Assembly: GCA_023412655.1 (NCBI GenBank)
Contig: JAEYNH010000121.1
Span: forward strand, 1 to 42,714
Length of the DNA: 42,714 nt
Reading direction: 5' to 3'
From: Pseudomonadota bacterium
GTDB lineage: Bacteria > Pseudomonadota > Alphaproteobacteria > Caulobacterales > Caulobacteraceae
Positions 23,591-31,762 of the stretch are shown here, piece after piece; position 1 is the stretch's first letter; each line of letters opens with the position of its first letter. The position numbers and the translations under genes are program-made. The notes under the pieces are model-generated. The model saw only the letters and a program-made list of their open reading frames with translations. It was not told the origin of the DNA and did no database searches.

Positions 23591-24778
23591 ATGGCGCGGC
23601 CCACCCGATCCCAGGCCCTGATTGTCGGCGGCTTCGGTCTGGGCCAGATCGCGGCCTTCGCCTCCGGCTTCTATCTGATGGGTGTCCTGGGGGACCCCAT
23701 CGCCAGGGAACTGGGCCTGACGCCCACCTTTATCTTCGCCACCGTCTCCCTGTCGCTCCTCGTGCCGGCCTTTGTCGCCCCGGCCGTGGCCCGCCGGATC
23801 GAGGAGCGCGGGGGCAAGCACGTGCTGCTGGCGTCGCACGTGGTGCTAGGCATCGGCCTGGCGATCCTCGGCCTCTCTGGAAGCGGCGCGTGGCTGATCC
23901 TGGCCATGGCGGTGATCGGTTTCGGCATGGCCCTCGGGCTGTCTCCCACACCGTTTGCGATCCTGGTCTCGCTCTATGGCGAGGATGCGCGTCGGCCGAT
24001 CACCGGGGTCGCCCTGATCGGCGGCCTGGGCTCGGTGGTGGGGTGGCCGCTCACCGCCTGGCTGGCCGAGCAACTGGACTGGCGCGGCGCCTGCATGGCC
24101 TGGGCCGCGGCGCAGGCGGCCGTGTTCCTTCCCCTGTCGGTGTGGGTCTGCCCGCACACGCCGGGCCGTGTGGCCTCGGACGCGCCGGCGGAGGTCACAG
24201 CTCGGGTCCGCTGGGACCGACCGATGATCCAACTGGCGATCCTGTTCGCCTGCGCCTGGTTCGTCTCCACCTGCATGAGCGCGCACCTGCCGCGCCTACT
24301 CGCCGGGTTTGGGCTTTCGATCCATGCGGCCACCGCGGCGGCGGGCCTGATGGGCGTTGCGGCGGTGACCGTGCGCTTTCTGGAGTTCACGGTGCTGCGC
24401 AAGCTTTCGCCCGTGGCCACCTCCCGTGTGGCGAGCCTGGCGCATCCCGTGGGGGCAGGGGCCCTGCTGGCGGCAGGTGCTCCGGCGGCCCCAGCGCTGG
24501 CCATCGGCCAGGGGATCGGCAACGGGATGCTCACGGTGGCCAAGGGGGTCCTGCCGTTGCGGATCTGGGGGGCGGGCGACTACGCGTACCGATCCGCGCT
24601 GATCGGACGTCCGGCGATCATCGCCCAGGCGGCCGGCCCCACCGTGTTCGCGGTCGCCCTTGAGCATTCGGCGGCCCTGGCCTTGGGCCTGTCCTCAGTT
24701 CTTTGCCTCGTCATGTTCGCAATGACCTTCGGCCTGAGCCGGCGCGACGAAACCGCACGGGAGGCCGCCCTGGCATGA
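23591..24778 (+). CDS. MFS transporter
   Basis: A 395-residue integral membrane protein with about 12 hydrophobic segments in two groups of six, separated by a polar loop near residues 195-215 (HTPGRVASDAPAEVTARVRWDRP). It begins MARPTRSQALIVGGFGLGQIAAFASGFYLMG and shows the MFS loop pattern after helix 2 (VARRIEERGGKHVLL). The substrate cannot be told; cyanate/nitrate-type and small organic-acid transporters look similar. It is divergent from the LysR gene. A second ATG ten bases upstream lies in another frame and is not used. guaB follows 71 bases downstream but has its own promoter-like sequence. Confidence 0.9.
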   Translation: MARPTRSQALIVGGFGLGQIAAFASGFYLMGVLGDPIARELGLTPTFIFATVSLSLLVPAFVAPAVARRIEERGGKHVLLASHVVLGIGLAILGLSGSGAWLILAMAVIGFGMALGLSPTPFAILVSLYGEDARRPITGVALIGGLGSVVGWPLTAWLAEQLDWRGACMAWAAAQAAVFLPLSVWVCPHTPGRVASDAPAEVTARVRWDRPMIQLAILFACAWFVSTCMSAHLPRLLAGFGLSIHAATAAAGLMGVAAVTVRFLEFTVLRKLSPVATSRVASLAHPVGAGALLAAGAPAAPALAIGQGIGNGMLTVAKGVLPLRIWGAGDYAYRSALIGRPAIIAQAAGPTVFAVALEHSAALALGLSSVLCLVMFAMTFGLSRRDETAREAALA

Positions 24779-24795
24779 TTGCTTCGATCCCCCAC

Positions 24796-24825
24796 TTGCC
24801 CCAAGAGCGGCCTTCCACGTATATC
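24796..24825 (+). promoter_or_regulatory. candidate guaB promoter
   Basis: TTGCCC and TATATC are separated by 18 bases and lie 25 bases before the guaB ATG. The -10 element stands out as AT-rich in its surroundings. An AGGTG sequence just before the ATG could be the ribosome-binding site. Confidence 0.35.
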
Positions 24826-24849
24826 CGCGCCGCAAAACGAGGTGTCTCC

Positions 24850-26310
24850 ATGGAGATTCGCGAAGGGCTCACCTTCGACGATGTTTTGCTCGAACCCGGC
24901 GCATCAGATGTGATGCCCACGCAGGTGGATGTCTCCACCCGGTTCACGCGAGAGATCAGACTGAACATTCCGCTCGTGTCCGCCGCCATGGACACGGTCA
25001 CCGAAAGCCGGCTGGCCATCGCCATGGCGCAGGCTGGCGGCATCGGGGTGCTGCACCGGAACCTGACGGTCGACGAACAGGCCGACCAGGTCCGCGAGGT
25101 GAAGCGCTACGAGAGCGGGATGGTCATCAACCCGCTGACCATCGGTCCAGAAACGACCCTGGGCGAAGTCCGCCAGATCAAGGCGCGTCGGAAGATCAGC
25201 GGCTTCCCGGTGGTGGACTCCAGCGGCAAGCTGGTGGGCATCCTGACCAACCGCGACATGCGGTTCGAAGGTCGTGACGACACGCCGGCCCATGTGCTGA
25301 TGACCAAGGACAATCTGGTCACGGTCAAGGAAGGCGTCAGCCAGGCGGAAGCCCGCGAACTGGTCCGTCGTCACAAGATCGAGCGTCTGATCGTGGTCGA
25401 CGACGCCTACCACGCGGTCGGCCTGATCACCGTAAAGGACATGGAGAAGGCCGAGGCCCATCCGCACGCCGCCAAGGACGCACAGGGCCGCCTGCTGGTC
25501 GCCGCGGCGTCCACGGTTGGCGACGCTGGCTACGAGCGTTCCATGGCGCTGGTGGACGCGGGCGTCGACGTGGTGGTGATCGATACCGCCCACGGCCACA
25601 ACGGCGAGGTCGCCAAGGCGGTCGAACGGGTCAAGCGCGAGACCAACCGCGTTCAGATCGTGGCCGGTAACATCGCCACCTATGACGCCGCCAGGGCTCT
25701 GATCGATGCCGGCGCGGACGCGGTGAAGGTGGGGATCGGCCCCGGCTCGATCTGCACGACCCGCATCGTCGCGGGTGTCGGCGTTCCCCAGCTGACGGCC
25801 ATTGCCGACGCGGTGCGCGCCGCCGAAGGCACGGACGTACCGATCGTCGCCGACGGCGGCATCAAATATTCGGGCGATCTCGCCAAGGCCCTGGCTATGG
25901 GCGCCTCGGTGGCGATGATGGGCTCCGTCTTCGCCGGCGTCGACGAGGCGCCGGGCGAAGTGTTCCTGTACCAGGGCCGCTCGTACAAGGCGTACCGGGG
26001 CATGGGCTCCCTGGGAGCCATGGGGCAGGGGTCGGCCGACCGCTACTTCCAGAAGGATGTGAAGGACGCTCTGAAGCTCGTGCCCGAGGGCATCGAGGGC
26101 CAGGTGCCCTACAAGGGTCCGATCGCGCCGATCCTTCACCAGATGATCGGCGGCCTGCGCGCGGCCATGGGCTATGTGGGCGGCGCGGACCTGGAGCAGT
26201 TCCGGCAGCGGGCGCGGTTCATCCGCATCACCAACGCCGGCCTTCGCGAAAGCCACGTCCACGACGTGATGATCACCCGCGAGGCGCCGAACTACCCCAG
26301 CGCCGTCTGA
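24850..26310 (+). CDS. guaB: inosine-5'-monophosphate dehydrogenase
   Basis: IMPDH oxidises IMP to XMP with NAD+, the committed step to guanine nucleotides. The 486-residue protein has the full architecture. The barrel starts with LTFDDVLLEPGASDVMPTQVDVSTRF. A pair of CBS domains is inserted at about 92-205 (KISGFPVVDSSGKLVGILTNRD and KIERLIVVDDAYHAVGLITVKD). The catalytic loop is GIGPGSICTTR with C302, and MGSLGAMGQGSADRYF is the mobile flap. The ATG at 24850 begins exactly at the family start; the longer frame overlaps the MFS gene. The stop overlaps the next start (TGATG). guaA, the next enzyme of the pathway, follows one gene later. Confidence 0.98.
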   Translation: MEIREGLTFDDVLLEPGASDVMPTQVDVSTRFTREIRLNIPLVSAAMDTVTESRLAIAMAQAGGIGVLHRNLTVDEQADQVREVKRYESGMVINPLTIGPETTLGEVRQIKARRKISGFPVVDSSGKLVGILTNRDMRFEGRDDTPAHVLMTKDNLVTVKEGVSQAEARELVRRHKIERLIVVDDAYHAVGLITVKDMEKAEAHPHAAKDAQGRLLVAAASTVGDAGYERSMALVDAGVDVVVIDTAHGHNGEVAKAVERVKRETNRVQIVAGNIATYDAARALIDAGADAVKVGIGPGSICTTRIVAGVGVPQLTAIADAVRAAEGTDVPIVADGGIKYSGDLAKALAMGASVAMMGSVFAGVDEAPGEVFLYQGRSYKAYRGMGSLGAMGQGSADRYFQKDVKDALKLVPEGIEGQVPYKGPIAPILHQMIGGLRAAMGYVGGADLEQFRQRARFIRITNAGLRESHVHDVMITREAPNYPSAV

Positions 26311-27587
26311 TGCGCGACGGCGGGCGGCTGGCGGCGGCCATTGAAATCCTGGCGGAGATCGAAGGTCGCCATCGGCCGGCTCGCCTGGCCCTGAAGGCCT
26401 GGGGCGACGCCTCCCGGTTCGCAGGCGCCAAGGACCGAGCCTTCGTCTCTGGCCTGGTGCTGGATGTCCTGCGTCGGAAACGTTCGCTGGCCTGGCGCAT
26501 GGGAGATAATGGACCCAGGGCCGGCGCCCTGGGCGCCCTGCGCTTCCTGTGGGGCTGGCCAGTGGAGCAGATCGCCGAGGCGGCGGCGGAGACGCCGCAC
26601 GGCCCGGGGCCGCTGACGCCGGACGAATTGGCGGCGCTCGAACAACCGCGCAATCTCACCGAGGCGCCCGTGCCGGTCCGTGGCGACTATCCGGACTGGC
26701 TCGACGCAAGTCTTGCCCGCGTCTTCGGTGACGCCCGAGCGGAGGAGGGCGCCGCGCTGGCCGAGCGGGCTCCGGTGGACCTGCGGATCAACAGCCTCAA
26801 GACCGACCCCGAGCGTGGATTGAAAGCCTTGGCCTCGCTGGACGCCCGCCCGGCCGGCGTGCTTCCGAACGCCGTCCGCATCGCCGCTCCCGAGCCCAGC
26901 GCCCGCAGCGGCGCGGTGGAGACGATCCCTCAGTTTTCCAAGGGCTGGTTCGAGGTCCAGGACCTGGGTAGCCAGATCGCGGCGTCGGCGGCCGGCGAGG
27001 TGAAGGGCCGCCAGGTGCTGGACCTGTGCGCGGGGGGCGGCGGCAAGACCCTGGCGCTGGCCGCGGCCATGGGCAACACCGGCCAGATCTACGCCTATGA
27101 CAGCGATGCGCGGCGGTTGACCGACACGGTTCGGCGCGGCGACCGGGCGGGCGTGCGCAACCTGCAGGTGCGCTCGCCGGTGAACCCCGATCCGCTGAAG
27201 GGCCTCGATGGCAAGATGGATGTGGTCTTCATCGACGCGCCGTGCACGGGCACGGGCTCGTGGCGGCGCCATCCCGACACCAAGTGGCGGCTGACGCCCG
27301 AAGCCCTGGCCAAGCGCCAAGTCGACCAGGATCAGGTGCTGGAGGACGGCGCCCGGTTCGTGAAGCCCGGCGGCCGGATCGTCTACGTCACCTGCTCCGT
27401 GCTGCCCGAGGAAGACGAGGACCGGGTTGCTGGTTTCCTCGAGCATCATCCCGAGTTTGCCCGTCGGCCGGCCACGGACGATCCCATGCTTGCGCCGCAT
27501 CTTACATCGCAAGGCGATCTTCGCCTCTCGCCCCGCACCTCCGGCACCGACGGCTTCTACGTCGCGGTGCTGGAGAAGAGCCGCTAA
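26310..27587 (+). CDS. RsmB-family rRNA (cytosine-5) methyltransferase
   Basis: A 425-residue SAM-dependent m5C methyltransferase of the RsmB/NOL1/NSUN group. The C-terminal catalytic domain has QDLGSQIAA, the SAM motif VLDLCAGGGGKTLALAAAMGN, FIDAPCTGTGSWRRHPDTKW with the release cysteine, and YVTCSVLPEEDED with the catalytic cysteine. The N-terminal 130 residues are helical and could be a diverged NusB-like RNA-binding domain. C967 of 16S rRNA is the likely target by family, but other sites cannot be excluded, so no symbol is given. It sits between guaB (overlapping by one base) and guaA (nine-base gap), so it is part of the guanine nucleotide operon. Confidence 0.92.
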   Translation: MRDGGRLAAAIEILAEIEGRHRPARLALKAWGDASRFAGAKDRAFVSGLVLDVLRRKRSLAWRMGDNGPRAGALGALRFLWGWPVEQIAEAAAETPHGPGPLTPDELAALEQPRNLTEAPVPVRGDYPDWLDASLARVFGDARAEEGAALAERAPVDLRINSLKTDPERGLKALASLDARPAGVLPNAVRIAAPEPSARSGAVETIPQFSKGWFEVQDLGSQIAASAAGEVKGRQVLDLCAGGGGKTLALAAAMGNTGQIYAYDSDARRLTDTVRRGDRAGVRNLQVRSPVNPDPLKGLDGKMDVVFIDAPCTGTGSWRRHPDTKWRLTPEALAKRQVDQDQVLEDGARFVKPGGRIVYVTCSVLPEEDEDRVAGFLEHHPEFARRPATDDPMLAPHLTSQGDLRLSPRTSGTDGFYVAVLEKSR

Positions 27588-27596
27588 CGGAGTCCC

Positions 27597-29168
27597 ATGA
27601 CCACGTCCGCCCCCACGACCGGCCACGAGAAGGTCCTCATCGTCGACTTCGGCAGCCAGGTGACCCAGCTGATAGCCCGGCGGCTGCGGGAGAGCGGCGT
27701 CTATTGCGAGATCCATCCGTACGACAAGGCGGACGCGGCCCTGGACAGCATGAAGCCTCGGGCCATCATCCTGTCCGGCGGTCCGGCCAGTGTGCACGAG
27801 ACCGCCAGCCCCGCCGCCTCGAAGCGCCTCTTCGAACAGGACGTTCCGGTGCTGGGCATCTGCTACGGCGAGCAGACCATGTGCGCCGAACTGGGCGGCA
27901 AGGTGGAGCCTGGCACGACCCGTGAGTTCGGACGCGCCGAGATCGAGATCGTCCGTGAGAGCCCGCTGCTGGAAGGCCTGGGCGCGCTGGGCCACACCGA
28001 GACCGTGTGGATGAGCCATGGCGACAAGGTCACGGCCCTGCCGCCCGGCTTCGAGACCGTCGCGGTGTCGGAAGGCAGCCCCTATGCGGTGATCGCGGAC
28101 GAGGGACGGCGCTTCTACGGCATCCAGTTCCACCCCGAGGTGGCGCACACGCCGCGTGGGGCGCTGATCCTGCGCAACTTCACGCACCGCATCGCCGGGC
28201 TGAAGGGCGACTGGACCATGGCCTCCTACCGCCAGGAGCAGATCGCCAAGATCCGCGCTCAGGTGGGAGATGCGAAGGTGATCTGCGGGCTGTCGGGCGG
28301 CGTCGACAGCTCCGTGGCGGCCGTCCTGATCCACGAAGCCATTGGCGACCAGCTGACCTGCGTGTTCGTGGACACCGGCCTGCTGCGCAAGGACGAGGCC
28401 ACCCAGGTGGTGACCATGTTCCGAGATCACTACAACATCCCGCTCGTGCACGTTGATGCGTCTGATCTTTTCCTCGGCGAACTGGCCGGCGTCACTGACC
28501 CGGAGACCAAGCGCAAGACCATCGGACGGCTGTTCATCGAGGTCTTCGACAAGGAGAGCGCCAAGATCGAGGGCGCCGAGTTCCTCGCCCAGGGCACCCT
28601 CTATCCGGACGTGATCGAGAGCGTCTCGGCCAGTGGCGGCCCGTCCGCGGTGATCAAGAGCCACCACAATGTGGGGGGGCTGCCGGAGTACATGAAGCTC
28701 AAGCTGGTGGAGCCCCTGCGCGAGCTGTTCAAGGACGAGGTGCGGGCGTTGGGCGTCGAACTGGGCCTGCCGCCGCAGTTCGTCGGCCGTCACCCGTTCC
28801 CGGGCCCGGGCCTGGCCATCCGCATCCCGGGCGAGATCACCCGTGAGAAGGTGGCCGTGCTGCAGCAGGCGGATGCGATCTACCTGGAGGAGATCCGCAA
28901 GGCCGGGCTCTACGACAGCATCTGGCAGGCTTTCGCCGTGCTCCTGCCGGTGAAGACCGTCGGCGTCATGGGCGACGCCCGCACCTACGAAGACGTGCTC
29001 GCCCTGCGGGCGGTGACCTCGACGGACGGCATGACGGCGGACTTCTTCGAGTTTCCCTGGGAAGTGCTTGGCCGCTGCGCCACGCGCATCATCAACGAGG
29101 TGAGGGGCGTCAACCGGGTGGTCTACGATGTCACGTCGAAGCCGCCCGGGACCATTGAGTGGGAATAG
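27597..29168 (+). CDS. guaA: GMP synthase (glutamine-hydrolysing)
   Basis: GuaA converts XMP to GMP using ATP and ammonia from glutamine. The 523-residue protein has the class I amidotransferase domain first (C89 in GICYGEQTM, H179 and E181 in FHPEVAHT). The ATP-pyrophosphatase domain follows with its P-loop-like GLSGGVDSSVAA at about 231-242, then the dimerisation domain with RHPFPGPGLAIRIPGE and the closing DVTSKPPGTIEWE. It directly follows the methyltransferase gene in the guaB operon, so the two consecutive enzymes from IMP to GMP are co-transcribed. Confidence 0.98.
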   Translation: MTTSAPTTGHEKVLIVDFGSQVTQLIARRLRESGVYCEIHPYDKADAALDSMKPRAIILSGGPASVHETASPAASKRLFEQDVPVLGICYGEQTMCAELGGKVEPGTTREFGRAEIEIVRESPLLEGLGALGHTETVWMSHGDKVTALPPGFETVAVSEGSPYAVIADEGRRFYGIQFHPEVAHTPRGALILRNFTHRIAGLKGDWTMASYRQEQIAKIRAQVGDAKVICGLSGGVDSSVAAVLIHEAIGDQLTCVFVDTGLLRKDEATQVVTMFRDHYNIPLVHVDASDLFLGELAGVTDPETKRKTIGRLFIEVFDKESAKIEGAEFLAQGTLYPDVIESVSASGGPSAVIKSHHNVGGLPEYMKLKLVEPLRELFKDEVRALGVELGLPPQFVGRHPFPGPGLAIRIPGEITREKVAVLQQADAIYLEEIRKAGLYDSIWQAFAVLLPVKTVGVMGDARTYEDVLALRAVTSTDGMTADFFEFPWEVLGRCATRIINEVRGVNRVVYDVTSKPPGTIEWE

Positions 29169-29230
29169 CTGCAGGCCCTCGACAGCTGCATTGATGTTCT
29201 CGTATTGTTCTGATCCGCAAGGAGAGGAGC

Positions 29231-29809
29231 ATGGCGGAGCAGCTGGCGTTGCCGGGCCTGGAGCCTCGGCCGGAGGGGGTTCAGGTCGTCTATTTCGCAC
29301 TTCGCCCAGACGCACATGCGGCGTGTGAGGCGCGACAGCGCGCGTGGGAACTCAAGCGGCGCCACCGGCTGAGGGGGCGGCCGATCCCGCCCGAGCGGCT
29401 TCACATCTCCCTCGTCGGCGTGGGAGACAGGCCGGCCGGGGTGATCTTGCGCGCCGCCGAGCGGGCGGCGGCAAGGGTCAGCTCCGACGCGTTTCCGCTG
29501 CAGCTTGCACAAGCCGCCGGCTACGGCGGCCGCCGCGGCAGCCACGCCCTGGTGCTGGCCGGGGGTGAGGGCGGTGAGTTCGTCGAGGCGCTACGGCGGG
29601 AGCTGTGCAGCGCTCTGCGGGCCGAGGGCGTACGACCGCCGGCGGACCGCCCGTTCAGCCCGCACCTGACGCTGCTTTACGCGCAGCGGCGGATCGCCGG
29701 CGAGTGGATCGAACCGGTGAGTTGGCGGGTGGACAACTTCGCGCTGATCCGCAGCCACTTCGGTCAGGGCCGACACGAGATCCTGGGCCGCTGGTCCCTG
29801 GCGTCCTGA
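29231..29809 (+). CDS. RNA 2',3'-cyclic phosphodiesterase / 2'-5' RNA ligase family
   Basis: A 192-residue 2H-phosphoesterase. The two catalytic His-x-Thr/Ser motifs are present as HIS at 58-60 (RLHISLVGVG) and HLT at 145-147 (SPHLTLLYAQ), with the expected spacing of about 85 residues. The first motif uses Ser rather than Thr, which the family tolerates. Members open 2',3'-cyclic phosphates of RNA and can reversibly ligate tRNA halves in vitro; the physiological substrate is unclear. An AAGGAGAGGAGC stretch ahead of the ATG is a strong ribosome-binding site. It follows guaA after a 62-base gap. Confidence 0.9.
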   Translation: MAEQLALPGLEPRPEGVQVVYFALRPDAHAACEARQRAWELKRRHRLRGRPIPPERLHISLVGVGDRPAGVILRAAERAAARVSSDAFPLQLAQAAGYGGRRGSHALVLAGGEGGEFVEALRRELCSALRAEGVRPPADRPFSPHLTLLYAQRRIAGEWIEPVSWRVDNFALIRSHFGQGRHEILGRWSLAS

Positions 29810-29848
29810 CCTGCCACTAAGACGCAAGCTGCACATGGAGCCCGCTAA

Positions 29849-30196
29849 GTGACGACGACCCTCTACGGCATCCGCAACTGCGACACGATGAAGAAGGCTT
29901 GGACCTGGCTGGACGACAAGGGGATCGCCTACGCCTTCCACGACTACAAGAAGCAGGGGATCGACCGCGCCACGCTGGAGGGGTGGGTGGACCAGTTGGG
30001 CTGGGAGCCGCTGTTGAACCGGGCCGGGACCACCTTCAAGAAGCTGTCCGATGGGGACAAGCAGGGGATTGATCGGGCTAAGGCCATCGAGCTGATGCTG
30101 GCGCAACCTTCGATGATCAAGCGGCCGGTGCTGGACGTGGGCGGCAGGCTGACTGTGGGCTTCAAGCCGGAGATCTACGCGAGCGTCTTCGGCTGA
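29849..30196 (+). CDS. ArsC/Spx-like protein, YffB type
   Basis: A 115-residue thioredoxin-fold protein of the ArsC family. It opens with TTLYGIRNCDTMKKAWTWLDDKGI, where C11 is the single active-site cysteine position of YffB/Spx-like proteins. It ends in the typical MIKRPVLDVGGRLTVGFKPEIY segment. YffB-type members are thought to use glutathione and are not proven arsenate reductases. No ars genes are nearby, so an arsenic role should not be assumed. It starts with GTG, 39 bases after the 2'-5' RNA ligase-family gene, with TGGAG upstream. Confidence 0.9.
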   Translation: MTTTLYGIRNCDTMKKAWTWLDDKGIAYAFHDYKKQGIDRATLEGWVDQLGWEPLLNRAGTTFKKLSDGDKQGIDRAKAIELMLAQPSMIKRPVLDVGGRLTVGFKPEIYASVFG

Positions 30197-30295
30197 CGCC
30201 GCCGCGGCAGGCAAGCCGGGTGAACGGCTGAGAAGGCGTCCATCTAGCAGGACCGGCCTCCTGGGTGGCGGCCCTGGCCACGTGCGGCTCGCCGC

Positions 30296-30323
30296 GGAAT
30301 CATGACCAACAATTCATCGGTTT
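30296..30323 (+). promoter_or_regulatory. candidate ECF-type promoter of the sigma cassette
   Basis: GGAAT and CGGTTT are separated by 17 bases, which loosely resembles ECF-sigma promoters (GGAAC-N16-17-CGTT for alphaproteobacterial EcfG). It lies about 85 bases before the first gene of an operon that encodes an ECF sigma factor, so autoregulation is conceivable. The match is partial. A 19-codon ATG frame (30302-30361) overlaps the same bases. Confidence 0.25.
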
Positions 30324-30346
30324 ATCTGCATCTGTTCGTGCGACGT

Positions 30347-30372
30347 CCCGTCTCTTCATGATGTGAGACGGG
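30347..30372 (+). other. 8-bp hairpin in the leader of the sigma cassette
   Basis: CCCGTCTC and GAGACGGG form a perfect 8-bp stem around a 10-base loop, ending 36 bases before the GTG start of the first cassette gene. There is no T-run after it. It could be a leader structure affecting translation or mRNA stability, or a dyad operator. Confidence 0.4.
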
Positions 30373-30408
30373 CGATTGCCCGGCCGGTACTGAAGAGGAG
30401 ACAGCTCC

Positions 30409-30789
30409 GTGGAAATCCTGGTTCCGATCGCGCTTTTCGGGATGATCGCCGCGATCGTCATCGTTCCGCGCTACTTCCGCAGCCTTGAACGGCAGAAGAT
30501 GGCGGAGACGTTGCGGGCGGCTATCGAACGCGGTCAACCGCTGCCGCAGGAAATGATCGACGCCATGTCGTCGAACGTGCGCTCGCCCCAGATGCCGCCT
30601 TCGCCCCAGCGGGACCTCAGAACCGGCATCGTCTGGATTGGCGTGGCGCTCGGGCTCGTGGCCTTGGGCCTGATCGTCGGCTTCGAGGAGCCGGACGCCA
30701 GCTACTGGTTCCTGGGCTTTGCGGCCTTCCCAGGCTTCATCGGCCTGGCCTTCGTCATCCTCGGCCTCATCAACAAGCCGAAGTCCTGA
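30409..30789 (+). CDS. small membrane protein, DUF6249-like
   Basis: A 126-residue protein with an N-terminal membrane helix (about residues 3-21, LVPIALFGMIAAIVIVPRY). A cytoplasmic-looking helix with basic and amphipathic character follows (RSLERQKMAETLRAAIERGQPLPQEMIDAM), then two further membrane helices (about 73-91 and 98-121). This layout and the GQPLPQEMID motif match the DUF6249 group, found beside ECF sigma genes in Caulobacterales and Xanthomonadales. The start is GTG with GAGGAG upstream. It is the first gene of the sigma cassette, 28 bases before the sigma gene. A role in sensing or in anchoring the regulator is inferred only. Confidence 0.82.
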   Translation: MEILVPIALFGMIAAIVIVPRYFRSLERQKMAETLRAAIERGQPLPQEMIDAMSSNVRSPQMPPSPQRDLRTGIVWIGVALGLVALGLIVGFEEPDASYWFLGFAAFPGFIGLAFVILGLINKPKS

Positions 30790-30817
30790 GGCGTCGGCCG
30801 AAGAGGGGTCCAAGCCC

Positions 30818-31396
30818 ATGCCGGGCAAACCATCCAGCTTGGCCAGCCTGCACGACGTGGAGCTCTGCTCCTATGCGGCGGCGGGTGAGGGGCGCGCCTT
30901 CGGGGAGCTTGCGCGCCGCCACGGCTCGGCCGTCCGATACCTGCTGCGCCGAATGGGCGCGCAGGCGGCAGAGGCCGACGACGTCGCCCAGGACGCCTTC
31001 CTGACCGCGTTTCAGCGGATCGCCGAATTCCGGGGCGACGGGACCTTCGCCGGATGGGTCAAGCGCATCGCCGCCCGGCATTACCTGCGCCGTCTCCAGC
31101 GGGAGCGGCGGCTGAACGAACTTGCCCAGGAGGGCGACGACGAGGTTGAGGTCCCCACGGGCGATGCGGACCACCGCATTGATCTGGACGAGGCGCTGAA
31201 GCTGCTCTCGAAGACCGAGCGCCTGTGCGTGTCGCTTTGCTTCGGAGCCGGTCTCTCCCACAGCGAAGCGGCGGAGGCCTTGAACCTGCCGCTCGGAACG
31301 GTCAAATCCCATGTCAAACGTGGTCTGGAGAAGCTCAGAGCGCGACTGGCGCCGGCCGACGGCGCCGTTCTGGAAGGGAGGCGGGGCAATGGCTGA
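30818..31396 (+). CDS. ECF-family RNA polymerase sigma factor
   Basis: A 192-residue sigma-70-like ECF factor. Region 2 is GRAFGELARRHGSAVRYLLRRMGAQAAEADDVAQDAFLTAFQRIAEFRGDGTFAGWVKRIAARHYLRR. Region 4 is the KTERLCVSLCFGAGLSHSEAAEALNLPLGTVKSHVKRGLEKLRARL helix-turn-helix. I chose the ATG at 30818; the open frame upstream overlaps the previous gene. The following gene starts within its last eight bases. No classical zinc-binding anti-sigma (HxxxCxxC) is encoded nearby, so control must come from one of the two flanking membrane proteins or from transcription itself. The target regulon is not visible here. Confidence 0.93.
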   Translation: MPGKPSSLASLHDVELCSYAAAGEGRAFGELARRHGSAVRYLLRRMGAQAAEADDVAQDAFLTAFQRIAEFRGDGTFAGWVKRIAARHYLRRLQRERRLNELAQEGDDEVEVPTGDADHRIDLDEALKLLSKTERLCVSLCFGAGLSHSEAAEALNLPLGTVKSHVKRGLEKLRARLAPADGAVLEGRRGNG

Positions 31397-31760
31397 CGAC
31401 TTCGAACGCCGCCTTGAGCGCCTCTTCGCTGATGCGCCCGAACTGCCGGACTGCCAAGCCTTCGCCCAGCGGATCGAACGCCGGCTGAACCGCGGCTGGC
31501 AGACGCGCCGTTGGTTGATCGGCGCCGGCGGCGTCGTCGGCGGTGTGGTGGGCGCGAGCCAACTCGTAATGTCCAATCTTTTCCAGCGCGTGGAGAGCGC
31601 CGAGGAATCGGCGCGGGCTCTGACCTCCAGCCTGTCGCGGGCGGCGCCCAGCACCGAAATGATCTCGGCCCTGTCGGGCGGGTTCGGCATCTGGATCGCT
31701 GTGGGGCTGGCCGTGGTATTGTTGGGTTTCGCCCTCTCCCGGGTGATCGAGGAGATCTGA
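31389..31760 (+). CDS. two-helix membrane protein, possible anti-sigma partner
   Basis: A 123-residue protein. The first 40 residues are charged and cytoplasmic-looking (MADDFERRLERLFADAPELPDCQAFAQRIERRLNRG), followed by a membrane helix (RWLIGAGGVVGGVVGASQLVM), a polar segment, and a second helix (IWIAVGLAVVLLGFALSRVI). A charged N-terminal domain before a membrane helix, encoded directly after an ECF sigma gene and overlapping it by eight bases, is the arrangement expected of an anti-sigma factor. It lacks the zinc-binding anti-sigma motif and I recognise no named family, so the role is inferred from context. Its C-terminal GAGGAG codons double as the ribosome-binding site of panB. Confidence 0.75.
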   Translation: MADDFERRLERLFADAPELPDCQAFAQRIERRLNRGWQTRRWLIGAGGVVGGVVGASQLVMSNLFQRVESAEESARALTSSLSRAAPSTEMISALSGGFGIWIAVGLAVVLLGFALSRVIEEI

Positions 31761-31762
31761 TC

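Noticed and set aside
24904..26262. A 452-codon minus-strand frame
   Set aside because: Antisense to guaB across its full length; the composition is typical of a shadow frame.
26292..29315. A 1007-codon open frame on the minus strand
   Set aside because: It lies antisense to the RsmB-family gene and guaA, both with clear motifs. Its translation is rich in Arg, His, Gly and Leu with no family signature, as expected from an antisense frame in GC-rich DNA.
29123..29545. Minus-strand frame ending in HSMVPGGFDVTS
   Set aside because: That peptide is the antisense of the conserved guaA end (DVTSKPPGTIEWE) and recurs wherever guaA is conserved; the rest overlaps the 2'-5' RNA ligase-family gene.
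29849..30196. Arsenate reductase call for the ArsC-family protein
   Set aside because: The sequence is YffB-like and no arsR, arsB or other arsenic gene is nearby; the family label alone does not show arsenate reduction.
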